From ZC4RG30 sp040508085 (GTDB lineage: Bacteria > Pseudomonadota > Gammaproteobacteria > Steroidobacterales > Steroidobacteraceae): a stretch of 44,202 bases of DNA. Location: NCBI GenBank assembly GCA_040508085.1, contig JBEVNO010000024.1:1-44202 (forward strand), in the 5' to 3' direction. A program made the position numbers and the translations under genes. Shown piece after piece: positions 8,196 to 15,977 of the stretch. The first letter of the stretch is position 1. Each line of letters opens with the position of its first letter. Under the pieces are notes generated by a model. The model made no database searches and was not told the origin of the DNA. It saw only the letters and a list, made by a program, of their open reading frames with translations.

Positions 8196-9047
8196 TCATT
8201 CAGTCACGAGTACGGTGCCGACGCCCAGACGCGCCATCTGGGCAGCCAGCAGATCGAAGGTGGCCACGTCGGCAACCGGGCCGACGCGCACACGATACAG
8301 CGACACGGCCGCATCGGGTTCGCGGATCGTCACTCCCGCTACACCCGCGGCGCGCAGCCGGCGCGCCAGCTGCTCGGCGTTGGCAGCAACGCCGAAGGCG
8401 CCGGCCTGCAGGTACATCGCGGTGCTCGCGAGCGTGGGCTGTGGCTGCGGCGCCAGTCCGCGCGCCAGGTCGGGCAGTGAGCCGGGCGTAATGACTTCGA
8501 CCTCGACGAAGGCGGTGCCGGCGCGCGTCATGTCGAGCTTGTGCGCAGCGGTGTAGGAGAGGTCGATGATGCGGTTGGCGACGAACGGGCCCCGGTCATT
8601 GATGCGCACCACCACGCTACGGCCGTTGGCGAGGTTGGTGACCCGGGCATAGGCCGGGATGGGCAGCGTCTTGTGCGCGGCCGTCATGGCATACATGTCG
8701 TAGGGCTCACCGCTGGAGGTGGGGCGGGCGTGGAAATCCGGGCCATACCAGGAGGCGACGCCACGTTCGCGGTAGCCCTCGGCGCTGGCCAGCAGCACGT
8801 AGCGCTTGCCGAACACCTCGTAGGACAGCGGGTTGCCACGGTTGCTGCGTGGCTCCAGGCGCGGCACGGCATCGGGAATCGCGTCGAGGTCGGCGGGCGG
8901 CGGCGGCGCAATGCCGCGTTCGGCGACCGAGGCCGGCATCTGCGGCGGTGCCGCACCGGCCTGCGGTGGCGGCCCGGCGCGGCGCGGCGGCGCCGTGCTG
9001 CACGCGGCCAGCAGCACCGCCAGCAGTACAGCCGCGGTGCGCATCAC
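8196..9047 (-). CDS. rlpA: septal ring lytic transglycosylase RlpA
   Basis: RlpA is an outer-membrane lipoprotein that cleaves glycan strands lacking stem peptides, at septa and along the wall. The N-terminus has a lipobox (LLAAC, Cys16), followed by a Pro/Ala linker, a double-psi beta-barrel domain at about 95-185 and a SPOR domain at about 204-283 for binding denuded glycans. Residues corresponding to those needed in Pseudomonas aeruginosa RlpA are visible in GEPYDMYAMTAAH (Glu114, Asp117, His125). The 283-residue length is normal. Its start overlaps the mltB stop by 4 bp. Confidence 0.95.
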   Translation of the reverse strand: MMRTAAVLLAVLLAACSTAPPRRAGPPPQAGAAPPQMPASVAERGIAPPPPADLDAIPDAVPRLEPRSNRGNPLSYEVFGKRYVLLASAEGYRERGVASWYGPDFHARPTSSGEPYDMYAMTAAHKTLPIPAYARVTNLANGRSVVVRINDRGPFVANRIIDLSYTAAHKLDMTRAGTAFVEVEVITPGSLPDLARGLAPQPQPTLASTAMYLQAGAFGVAANAEQLARRLRAAGVAGVTIREPDAAVSLYRVRVGPVADVATFDLLAAQMARLGVGTVLVTE

Positions 9048-10075
9048 GGCTGCCGCGTCACCGGGGTGGCTGGCGGTGCTGCGGCGGCGGCCTGGTAACG
9101 CGCTGCAATCGCGTCGGCCAGGTCGTTCACGGCCATGGCATACAGCAGGCTGCGGTTGTAGCGGGTGATGACGTAGAAATTCTGGTAGCCGACGCGCCAG
9201 GCCGTGCCCTGCTGCAGGGCTGCGGGGATGAGCATGGCCTTGCTCTCGGCGGGCAGCGTGGTGTCGAAGCGGTAACCGCGGGCGCGCAGTCCGGACACGG
9301 TTTCCTTCAATGCCAGCTCGGACTTCGCTGGATCATCGGGCGGGGCATCATGGCTGGCATCAGACAGCACCGGCTCGCCCGCGCGCCAGCCGTTTTCCTG
9401 GAAATAGTGCGCGATGCTTGCAAAGACATCCGGCCCCCAGCTCCACAGATCGCGCTTGCCGTCGCCATTGCCGTCGACGGCAAAGCGCCGGTAGCTGGAG
9501 GGCATGAACTGCGCGATGCCTGAAGCGCCCGCGTAGGAACCCTTCAGCGTGCGCGCGTCGATGCCTTCCTCGCGCGCCAGCAGCAGGAACTGCAGCAGCT
9601 CGCCGCGGAAGTAGGTGGCGCGGCGCGGATAGTCGAAGGCCAGCGTGGCCAGCGCATCGAGGATACGGTAGTTGCCGGTGATGCGGCCGTACAGCGTCTC
9701 GACGCCGGTGATGGCGATGAGGTACTGCGGCGGCACGCCGCTGTCACGCGACACTTTCTCGAGGGTCTCGCGATGCTCCCGCCAGATGCGCACCCCGCCA
9801 TCGATGCGCTCGTCGGTCATGAAGCGGGCGCGGTATTCCCACCAGGCCATCGAACGCTCGGCAGGGCGCTCCATGGCTTCGACGATGCGCGGCTGGGTCT
9901 GCGCATCGCGCAGCAGCGTGGCGAGCGCGGTGGGGTCGAACCCATGCTCGCGGTGCATCTCCGACATGAAGGTCATCACGTTGTTGCGGGTGACGTCCAG
10001 CGACTCCGCGCGTACGGCGGAGCTTGCGGCAATGGCGATGAATGCGGCGAGGGCCGCGCGCGGCAGTGGTCTCAT
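9044..10075 (-). CDS. mltB: lytic murein transglycosylase B, non-lipoprotein form
   Basis: The 343-residue protein cleaves the beta-1,4 bond between MurNAc and GlcNAc, leaving 1,6-anhydroMurNAc. The catalytic glutamate is Glu126 in ITGVETLYGR. ASGIAQFMPSSYRRFAV precedes an EF-hand-like loop at 201-211 (DGNGDGKRDLW), matching the calcium site of E. coli Slt35. Unlike E. coli MltB there is no lipobox: the signal peptide (residues 1-23, ending VRA) has no cysteine, so the enzyme should be soluble in the periplasm. The C-terminus has an Ala/Pro-rich tail of about 20 residues. It follows rodA by 19 bp. Confidence 0.94.
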   Translation of the reverse strand: MRPLPRAALAAFIAIAASSAVRAESLDVTRNNVMTFMSEMHREHGFDPTALATLLRDAQTQPRIVEAMERPAERSMAWWEYRARFMTDERIDGGVRIWREHRETLEKVSRDSGVPPQYLIAITGVETLYGRITGNYRILDALATLAFDYPRRATYFRGELLQFLLLAREEGIDARTLKGSYAGASGIAQFMPSSYRRFAVDGNGDGKRDLWSWGPDVFASIAHYFQENGWRAGEPVLSDASHDAPPDDPAKSELALKETVSGLRARGYRFDTTLPAESKAMLIPAALQQGTAWRVGYQNFYVITRYNRSLLYAMAVNDLADAIAARYQAAAAAPPATPVTRQP

Positions 10076-10094
10076 GGACAGCGGCTCCCAGGCT

Positions 10095-11237
10095 TCAGGT
10101 GCCGACGAGTTTGCGATGCGAGTACAGCGCCATGAGGATACCGAAGCTGGCCAGCAGCGTCACGATGGATGTGCCGCCGTAACTGACCAGCGGCAGCGGC
10201 ACGCCGACCACCGGCAGGATGCCGCTGACCATGCCGGTGTTGATGAACACGTATACGAAGAAGGTGAGTGCGAGGCAGGCGGCAAGCAGGCGCGCGAAAG
10301 TGTCCTGGGTCTGCGAGGCCAGATACAGCGCGCGCGCGACCACGAATACATACAGCATCAGCAGGATGCCGAGGCCAAGCAGGCCGAATTCCTCGCCGAT
10401 CACCGCGAAGATGAAGTCGGTGTGCCGCTCGGGCAGGTATTCCAGCTGCGACTGGCTGCCATTCATCCAGCCCTTGCCGAACAGCCCGCCGGAGCCGATG
10501 GCGATCTGCGACTGGATGATGTGGTACCCGGCGCCGAGGGGGTCGGTCTGTGGATCGATGAAGGTGAGTACCCGCTGGCGCTGGTAGTCGTGCAGCAGCC
10601 ACTTCCATCCCACCCATGCGCCCACCGCAGCCACGGCGGCCGCTCCTGCCATGAACCAGACGGACAGCCCTGCCATGATGACCAGCAGGCCGCCCGCGAT
10701 CGTGATCAGGATGGCGGTGCCCAGATCCGGCTGGGCCGCCGTCAGCGCCGCCGGGAACAGGATGATGAGGGCCAGCACACCGAACATGGGCACGGTAGGC
10801 GGCAGGGGCCGCTCATGCAGGTACCAGGCGCAGGTCATGGGCACGGCGAGCTTCATCAGCTCGGAGGGCTGGAAGCGGATGAAGCCGAGATCGAGCCAGC
10901 GCTGCGCGCCCTTGCCGATCACGCCCATCACATCGACCACGATCAGCAGCACCACGCCGAAGATCCACAGCGGCAGAGCCGCCTGCCGCAGCTGCTGTGG
11001 CCGCACCTGCGCCAGCACCACCATCGCCACCGAGCCTATCGCCAGGCGCGCGCAGGCGCGCAGCACCATGTCCCAGCTCTGCCCCGACGCGCTGTACAGC
11101 ACGATCAGTCCGTACAGGCTGACCAGCCCGACGCCGATCAGCAGCGGGCCATCCAGCTGCAGCGCGGACAACACGCGCGCGGCACCACCGAGAGTGCGCC
11201 GCGTGGTGGATTCGGAGCCGGGATTGACGCGGATCAT
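10095..11237 (-). CDS. rodA: rod-shape SEDS glycosyltransferase RodA
   Basis: RodA (MrdB) polymerises lipid II into glycan strands during lateral wall growth, as partner of PBP2. The 380-residue protein is almost entirely hydrophobic with about ten membrane segments. SEDS signatures are visible: the region WLDLGFIRFQPSELMKLAVP, QPDLGTAILI with the conserved aspartate, and GEEFGLLGLGILL and INTGMVSGILPVVGVPLPLVSYGGTS near the C-terminus. Its start overlaps the mrdA stop by 4 bp, so the polymerase and its transpeptidase are translationally coupled. Confidence 0.96.
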   Translation of the reverse strand: MIRVNPGSESTTRRTLGGAARVLSALQLDGPLLIGVGLVSLYGLIVLYSASGQSWDMVLRACARLAIGSVAMVVLAQVRPQQLRQAALPLWIFGVVLLIVVDVMGVIGKGAQRWLDLGFIRFQPSELMKLAVPMTCAWYLHERPLPPTVPMFGVLALIILFPAALTAAQPDLGTAILITIAGGLLVIMAGLSVWFMAGAAAVAAVGAWVGWKWLLHDYQRQRVLTFIDPQTDPLGAGYHIIQSQIAIGSGGLFGKGWMNGSQSQLEYLPERHTDFIFAVIGEEFGLLGLGILLMLYVFVVARALYLASQTQDTFARLLAACLALTFFVYVFINTGMVSGILPVVGVPLPLVSYGGTSIVTLLASFGILMALYSHRKLVGT

Positions 11238-13255
11238 GCCGGCGACCGTGCTGTGGCCGAGGCAGGAACGAGTGCCGCAGGCCTTGCTGGCGCCGGCACC
11301 GGCGCTTCGTCGTCGTGCGCCGGCGCGTCATCCAGCGGCTCATCGCCCCCAGTGGCATGCGGCACGGCGGGGGTGACCTCGCCGGGCTTCAGCCGCGGCA
11401 GCAGGTAGGCATCCATGATCTTGCGGGCGATCGGCGCCGAGGCTGCGGCGCCGAAGCCACCGTTCTCCACCAGCACGGCCACTGCGATCTCGGGTTTCTC
11501 CGCCGGTGCGAAGGCGATGAACCAGGAATGGTCGCGCAACCGCTCATCCACCTTGCGGTCCAGACGCTGGTTCTGGCCCACGGAGTAGACCTGGGCAGTG
11601 CCGGTCTTGCCGGCCATCTGGTATTCGGCAGAAGTGGAGATGGCGCGCGCGGTGCCGCTGACCATGGTTTCGCGCATGCCCTGCATGATCACGTCCCATT
11701 GCTCGGGCGTGCCGCCCTTCACATGCGGCAGCTGCTGCGGGGCCACTGGCGTGACGACACCGGTGGCCGGATCGCGCAGGCCGGTGACCAGGCGCGGCTT
11801 GAACACCGAACCCTTCGCAGCCAGCACCGCCGTCACCTGCGCCAGCTGCATGGGCGTGACGGTCATGAACCCCTGGCCGATGCCGAAATTCACCGAATCG
11901 CCGGGATACCAGGCACCTTCGCTCGGGTCCTTGTAGCGCTTGCGCTTCCACTCGCGCGACGGCAGCAGGCCGGGCACTTCACCGGCGATATCGATGCCGG
12001 TCTTCGCCCCATAGCCAAAGGGCGAGAGGAACTCATGGATGCGGTCGACGCCGAGTTCATAGGCGAGGCCGTAGAAATACACGTCGCAGGATTTGGCGAT
12101 GGCAGTGCGCATCGCCACCGCGCCGTGCACGCCGCCGCGGCCTTCGCGCGCACGGCGGCTGCTGCCGGGGACCACATAGACGCCCGGGCAGTAGCGGATC
12201 TCATTCGGCGTGACGATGCCGTAGGCCAGGCCGGCCATGGCGAGCACTGGCTTCACGGTGGAACCGGCGGGATAGGTGCCACCGATGGCGCGGTTGATCA
12301 TGGGCTTGTCGAGATTGGTCTCGAGGGCGCGGTATTCCTTGGTAGTGATGCCGCGACCGAATGCGCCTGGATCAAAGCCGGGCACGCTGACAAAGGCGAT
12401 CACGTCGCCGGTGTGCGGATCGATGGCCACCGCGGCGCCGCGCCGGCCGGCAAAAGCCTCCTCCGCCGCCTGCTGCGAGGCCAGGTCGATCGACAGCATC
12501 ATGTCCTGGCCGGCCTGCGGCGGCTTCGTGCGCAATGTGGAAGACAGGCTGCCTTCGTTCTGCACCGAGCGGCCCTGCGCGTTCACCAGGATCTCGCGGA
12601 AGCCATTCACGCCGTGCAGCTCCGACTCGCGCGCCGCTTCCACGCCGCGCTTGCCGATCAGCGTCGTGCCGGCATAGGCATTGCGGTCGATGCGGTCCAG
12701 ATCCGCTTCATTGATGGCGCCGACATAGCCCAGCGCATGCACGGCCAGCGCGCCATAAGGATAGAAGCGGGTGGTGCGGGCGCGGATGTCCACGCCCGGA
12801 AACTCGTGCCTGTGCACCGCGAAGGCCGAGATCTCCGCCTCCGTCAGCCGCAGCCGGATCGGCACGGACTCGAAGCCGCGGCGGGCCCGCACCAGCCGCC
12901 GCACATCGACAATTTCGCTTTCGGGAATGGCGCCGATGCGGGCCAGGCCAGACAGCGTGCGGTCGAGATCGGCCACCTGCTCGCGCACCAGTTCCAGCTG
13001 GTAGGAGGGCTGGTTCTCGGCCAGCACCTTGCCGTTGCGGTCGAGGATCAGGCCGCGATTGGCCGGAATGGGCTCGATGCGCGCGCGATTGCCCTGTGCC
13101 AGGTCGGTGTAGTAGTCGTAGCGCACCACCTGCAGCAACGCCAGGCGGCCGAGCAGCAGCAGCGTCAAGGTGCCGATGATCGCGCCGGCGATGGCGACGC
13201 GCTGGAAGAAGAAGCGCTGCTCCCTCTGGTGGTCCTTGATGCGAACCTGCGCCAT
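11234..13255 (-). CDS. mrdA: penicillin-binding protein 2 (peptidoglycan transpeptidase)
   Basis: PBP2 cross-links peptidoglycan in the elongasome. The 673-residue product has a short cytoplasmic tail, one membrane anchor at about 18-42, a dimerisation/pedestal domain at about 60-225 and a transpeptidase domain with Ser332-x-x-Lys335 (STVK), Ser389-Cys-Asp391 and Lys550-Thr-Gly552, almost the same numbering as E. coli PBP2. The C-terminal 50 residues are an Ala/Pro/Asp-rich tail. The open frame extends 41 codons further upstream into mreD, but the start MAQVRIKDHQ was chosen because it fits family length and leaves a 7-bp gap to mreD. Confidence 0.96.
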   Translation of the reverse strand: MAQVRIKDHQREQRFFFQRVAIAGAIIGTLTLLLLGRLALLQVVRYDYYTDLAQGNRARIEPIPANRGLILDRNGKVLAENQPSYQLELVREQVADLDRTLSGLARIGAIPESEIVDVRRLVRARRGFESVPIRLRLTEAEISAFAVHRHEFPGVDIRARTTRFYPYGALAVHALGYVGAINEADLDRIDRNAYAGTTLIGKRGVEAARESELHGVNGFREILVNAQGRSVQNEGSLSSTLRTKPPQAGQDMMLSIDLASQQAAEEAFAGRRGAAVAIDPHTGDVIAFVSVPGFDPGAFGRGITTKEYRALETNLDKPMINRAIGGTYPAGSTVKPVLAMAGLAYGIVTPNEIRYCPGVYVVPGSSRRAREGRGGVHGAVAMRTAIAKSCDVYFYGLAYELGVDRIHEFLSPFGYGAKTGIDIAGEVPGLLPSREWKRKRYKDPSEGAWYPGDSVNFGIGQGFMTVTPMQLAQVTAVLAAKGSVFKPRLVTGLRDPATGVVTPVAPQQLPHVKGGTPEQWDVIMQGMRETMVSGTARAISTSAEYQMAGKTGTAQVYSVGQNQRLDRKVDERLRDHSWFIAFAPAEKPEIAVAVLVENGGFGAAASAPIARKIMDAYLLPRLKPGEVTPAVPHATGGDEPLDDAPAHDDEAPVPAPARPAALVPASATARSPA

Positions 13256-13262
13256 GACCTTC

Positions 13263-13739
13263 CTAGCGGACGGAGTGGGTGCGGCCGAGGAGGCCCACCA
13301 CCACCGGCCACAGCATGGCATCGATGGGGATGTGCATCCAGCGGGTCCAGCTGCCGGTGTCGCGGCTGCTGAACCCATCGATGGCCCAGAGAGTGGCTTC
13401 GTACACCACGATCGCGATCACCACGAAGATGGACTGCTCGAACAGCGGCTTGGCACGCGTCAGCAGGTGCAGGCGCAGGGCGAGATAGGTAAGGAGCGCC
13501 ATGGCGAAGGCATGCTGGCCCAGCTGCGAACCGCCCAGCACGTCGAGCGCCAGCCCGGCGAGGAAGCCCAGCAGCATGCCGCCGGCCTGCGGCGCCATCG
13601 TCGACCAGTACAGCACCACCAGTACCAGCAGGTTCGGCCACACGATGGAGACCAGCTGCGGCAGTGGCAGCAATGTCAGCACCAGCGCGATCAGCGCGGT
13701 GACATACACCAGCAACGCGGATTCGCGCCCGGCGAACAT
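13263..13739 (-). CDS. mreD: rod shape-determining protein MreD
   Basis: A 158-residue inner-membrane protein with about five hydrophobic segments, containing QAGGMLLGFLAGLALDVLGG, which resembles the conserved central MreD region with its Gly and Asp. MreD links MreC to the cytoplasmic elongation machinery. The start MFAGRESALLVYV was chosen because it overlaps the last base of mreC and gives the usual length; the frame is open further upstream but that part is Arg/Ala-rich and lies wholly inside mreC. It is followed by mrdA after 7 bp. Confidence 0.92.
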   Translation of the reverse strand: MFAGRESALLVYVTALIALVLTLLPLPQLVSIVWPNLLVLVVLYWSTMAPQAGGMLLGFLAGLALDVLGGSQLGQHAFAMALLTYLALRLHLLTRAKPLFEQSIFVVIAIVVYEATLWAIDGFSSRDTGSWTRWMHIPIDAMLWPVVVGLLGRTHSVR

Positions 13740-14752
13740 CAATCCTCCCCTGCGGGCGGGGCGGCGGGCGGCGGGACCGCCGCAGGCTGTTTGATGGCGG
13801 GCTGCGCGGCGGCGGGCCCGGCTGCGCCAGGCTGCCCGATTACCGGGTCGGCCACCGATGGCTCTGGCAAGGTCTCCAGCAGCTTGCGATCCACCGGCGC
13901 GGCCGGATTGCCAGGGTTGAACCACAGCGCCATGAGCTCGCGGCTGCGGTCCAGCTCGGCCCGCGGGCGCACGCTCACATGCGCCAGCAGTTCATCCGGA
14001 TCACGGCGGTTCTCGGTGACCTCGCCCACGGGCACGCCAGCGGGAAAGATGCCGCCCAGGCCCGATGTGACCACCAGGTCGCCGGGTTTCACGTCGGCCG
14101 TGGCGGGCAGGTAGGGCATCTGCAGCTCTTCGGCATTGCCCATGCCCACCGCGATGCTGCGCACGCCGCTGCGCACCACCTCAACCGGCACCGCGGCCTC
14201 GGGATCGGTGATCAGCATCACCTCGGCACTCCACGGACCTACGCGTACCAGTTGACCAACGAGGCCCGCGGCATCCACCACGGCCTGTGACCGGAACAGG
14301 CCGCTGCTGTCGCCCTTGTTGATGATGAGGCGCTGACGCAGGCGGCCCAGATCCGCATTCACCACGCCGATGAGCTCTGATCTGGAAACCAGCGGCGGCA
14401 AGCCCGCCTTCAGGCCGCGCAGTGCGGCATTTTCCTGCTCCAGTGCTTCGTGGCGGATGGCCACCAGCGCCAGCTCACGCTCGCGCTTGCGCAGCGCTTC
14501 GTTCTCGGCGCGCAGGGCATCGCGGGTCTGGAAGAGTTCGGTGGCGGCAGACCACAGCCTGCCGGGTGAACCGACCGTGACCTGGATGGGGTAGGCGGCA
14601 GCCTGCAGCCCATAGCGGATGTGATCGCCCCAGCCATCCTTCTGGTCGAAATACATCAGCGCCAGGGAGAAGAGCGCAAAGAAGAAGAACCGCGGCCCCG
14701 GCGCCGAGTCGCGCGCCGAGGATCGATTCTGGCCACCGCCGGCAAAGGCCAT
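13739..14752 (-). CDS. mreC: rod shape-determining protein MreC
   Basis: MreC is a periplasmic scaffold anchored in the inner membrane that activates PBP2-RodA. The 337-residue protein has a membrane segment at about 21-35, a coiled coil at about 70-112 (ALRAENEALRKRERELAL) and the paired beta-barrel domain, seen in SELIGVVNADLGRLRQRLIINKG and GDLVVTSGLGGIFPAGVPVG. After about residue 285 comes a Pro/Ala-rich tail of roughly 50 residues that many orthologues lack. It starts 12 bp after mreB and shares one base with mreD. Confidence 0.95.
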   Translation of the reverse strand: MAFAGGGQNRSSARDSAPGPRFFFFALFSLALMYFDQKDGWGDHIRYGLQAAAYPIQVTVGSPGRLWSAATELFQTRDALRAENEALRKRERELALVAIRHEALEQENAALRGLKAGLPPLVSRSELIGVVNADLGRLRQRLIINKGDSSGLFRSQAVVDAAGLVGQLVRVGPWSAEVMLITDPEAAVPVEVVRSGVRSIAVGMGNAEELQMPYLPATADVKPGDLVVTSGLGGIFPAGVPVGEVTENRRDPDELLAHVSVRPRAELDRSRELMALWFNPGNPAAPVDRKLLETLPEPSVADPVIGQPGAAGPAAAQPAIKQPAAVPPPAAPPAGED

Positions 14753-14764
14753 GCGGGAGCCCTC

Positions 14765-15811
14765 TTATTCTAGGCCGAAGTGCCCGGGGCCCAGCTCATC
14801 CATCAACTCGAGGATGCGACCACCACCGCGCGCGACGCAGGTGAGGGGATCTTCGGCGATGACGACGGGCAGACCGGTTTCTTCCATCAGCAGCTTGTCG
14901 ATGTCGCGCAGCAGCGCGCCACCGCCGGTGAGCACGATGCCGCGCTCCGCCACGTCTGCGCCCAGCTCGGGCGGCGTCTGTTCCAGCGCCTGCTTCACCG
15001 CGCCAACGATACCCTGCAGCGGTTCCTGCAAGGCCTCGAGTATTTCATTGCTGTTCAGCGTGAAGCTGCGCGGCACGCCTTCGGACAGGTTGCGGCCCTT
15101 GACGGAGAGTTCCTTCACCGTCTGGCCCGGGTAGGCGGAGCCGATCTCGATCTTGATGCGCTCGGCAGTGGCCTCGCCGATCAGGATGCCGTAGTTGCGG
15201 CGCACGTAGTTCATGATGGCTTCGTCAAAACGATCGCCGCCGATGCGCGCGGAGTTGGCGTACACGATGCCGTTCAGGGACAGCACCGCCACTTCCGAGG
15301 TGCCGCCACCGATGTCCAGCACCATCGAGCCGCGGGCCTCGTGCGTGGGCAGGCCGGCGCCCACAGCGGCCGCCATGGGCTCGCTGACGATGGCCACATT
15401 GCGCGCGCCGGCGCCTTCGGCGGATTCGCGGATGGCGCGGCGCTCGACCTGGGTGGAACCGAAAGGCACGCACACCAGCACGCGCGGGCTCGGCTTCAGG
15501 AAGCGGTTGCCATGCACCTTGTTGATGAAGAACTGCAGCATCTTCTCGGTGTAGGTGAAGTCGGCGATGACGCCATCCTTCATCGGGCGCACCGCGGTGA
15601 TGTGGCCGGGGGTGCGGCCCAGCATCATCTTGGCCTCGGCACCGACCGCGACGATGATCTTGCCACCGCCACGGCTGGCTTCGTCCTGGACCGCGACCAC
15701 CGAGGGCTCGTTCAGCACGATGCCCTTGCCACGCACGTAGATCAGCGTATTCGCCGTGCCAAGGTCGATGGAGAGGTCGCTGGAAAAATAGCCGCGCAGG
15801 CGCTTGAACAT
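14765..15811 (-). CDS. mreB: rod shape-determining actin-like protein MreB
   Basis: MreB is the bacterial actin that orients lateral wall synthesis. The 348-residue protein begins with a short amphipathic membrane-binding segment (MFKRLRGYFSSDLS), followed by the phosphate-1 motif SIDLGTANTLIYV, the region VCVPFGSTQVERRAIRESAEGAGA and the phosphate-2 motif MVLDIGGGTSEVAV. Length and motifs match E. coli MreB closely. It is the first gene of the minus-strand wall operon, and the 166-bp region to its right is shared with the divergent ester hydrolase gene. Confidence 0.98.
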   Translation of the reverse strand: MFKRLRGYFSSDLSIDLGTANTLIYVRGKGIVLNEPSVVAVQDEASRGGGKIIVAVGAEAKMMLGRTPGHITAVRPMKDGVIADFTYTEKMLQFFINKVHGNRFLKPSPRVLVCVPFGSTQVERRAIRESAEGAGARNVAIVSEPMAAAVGAGLPTHEARGSMVLDIGGGTSEVAVLSLNGIVYANSARIGGDRFDEAIMNYVRRNYGILIGEATAERIKIEIGSAYPGQTVKELSVKGRNLSEGVPRSFTLNSNEILEALQEPLQGIVGAVKQALEQTPPELGADVAERGIVLTGGGALLRDIDKLLMEETGLPVVIAEDPLTCVARGGGRILELMDELGPGHFGLE

Positions 15812-15854
15812 GAAGCTGCTGACCTTCTAGACAAGGTGTGTCAAATCGGCGGGT

Positions 15855-15883
15855 AACATAACAACGGCACTTGTCAGTAGCAA
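15855..15883 (-). promoter_or_regulatory. candidate sigma-70 promoter for the mre operon
   Basis: On the minus strand, TTGCTA (15878-15883) and TATGTT (15855-15860) are separated by 17 bp, each matching 4 of 6 consensus bases. Transcription would start about 40 bp before the mreB ATG. It is the best pair I could find by eye. Confidence 0.4.
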
Positions 15884-15917
15884 GGCAGGACGTGTGATCT
15901 GCGGCCCGTTTTGCACG

Positions 15918-15946
15918 TTGGTATCAGCAACATGGATGGCTGTGAT
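15918..15946 (+). promoter_or_regulatory. candidate promoter for the first ester hydrolase
   Basis: TTGGTA (15918-15923) and TGTGAT (15941-15946) are spaced 17 bp apart, about 30 bp before the ATG at 15978. Both boxes match only 4 of 6 consensus bases, so this is tentative. Confidence 0.25.
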
Positions 15947-15977
15947 GCAATTCGGCGACATGTATCACGGAGCTACC

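Noticed and set aside
13256..13378. N-terminal extension of PBP2 by 41 residues
   Set aside because: The extra part overlaps mreD, lacks family similarity and would precede the normal cytoplasmic tail; MAQVRIKDHQ fits the known length.
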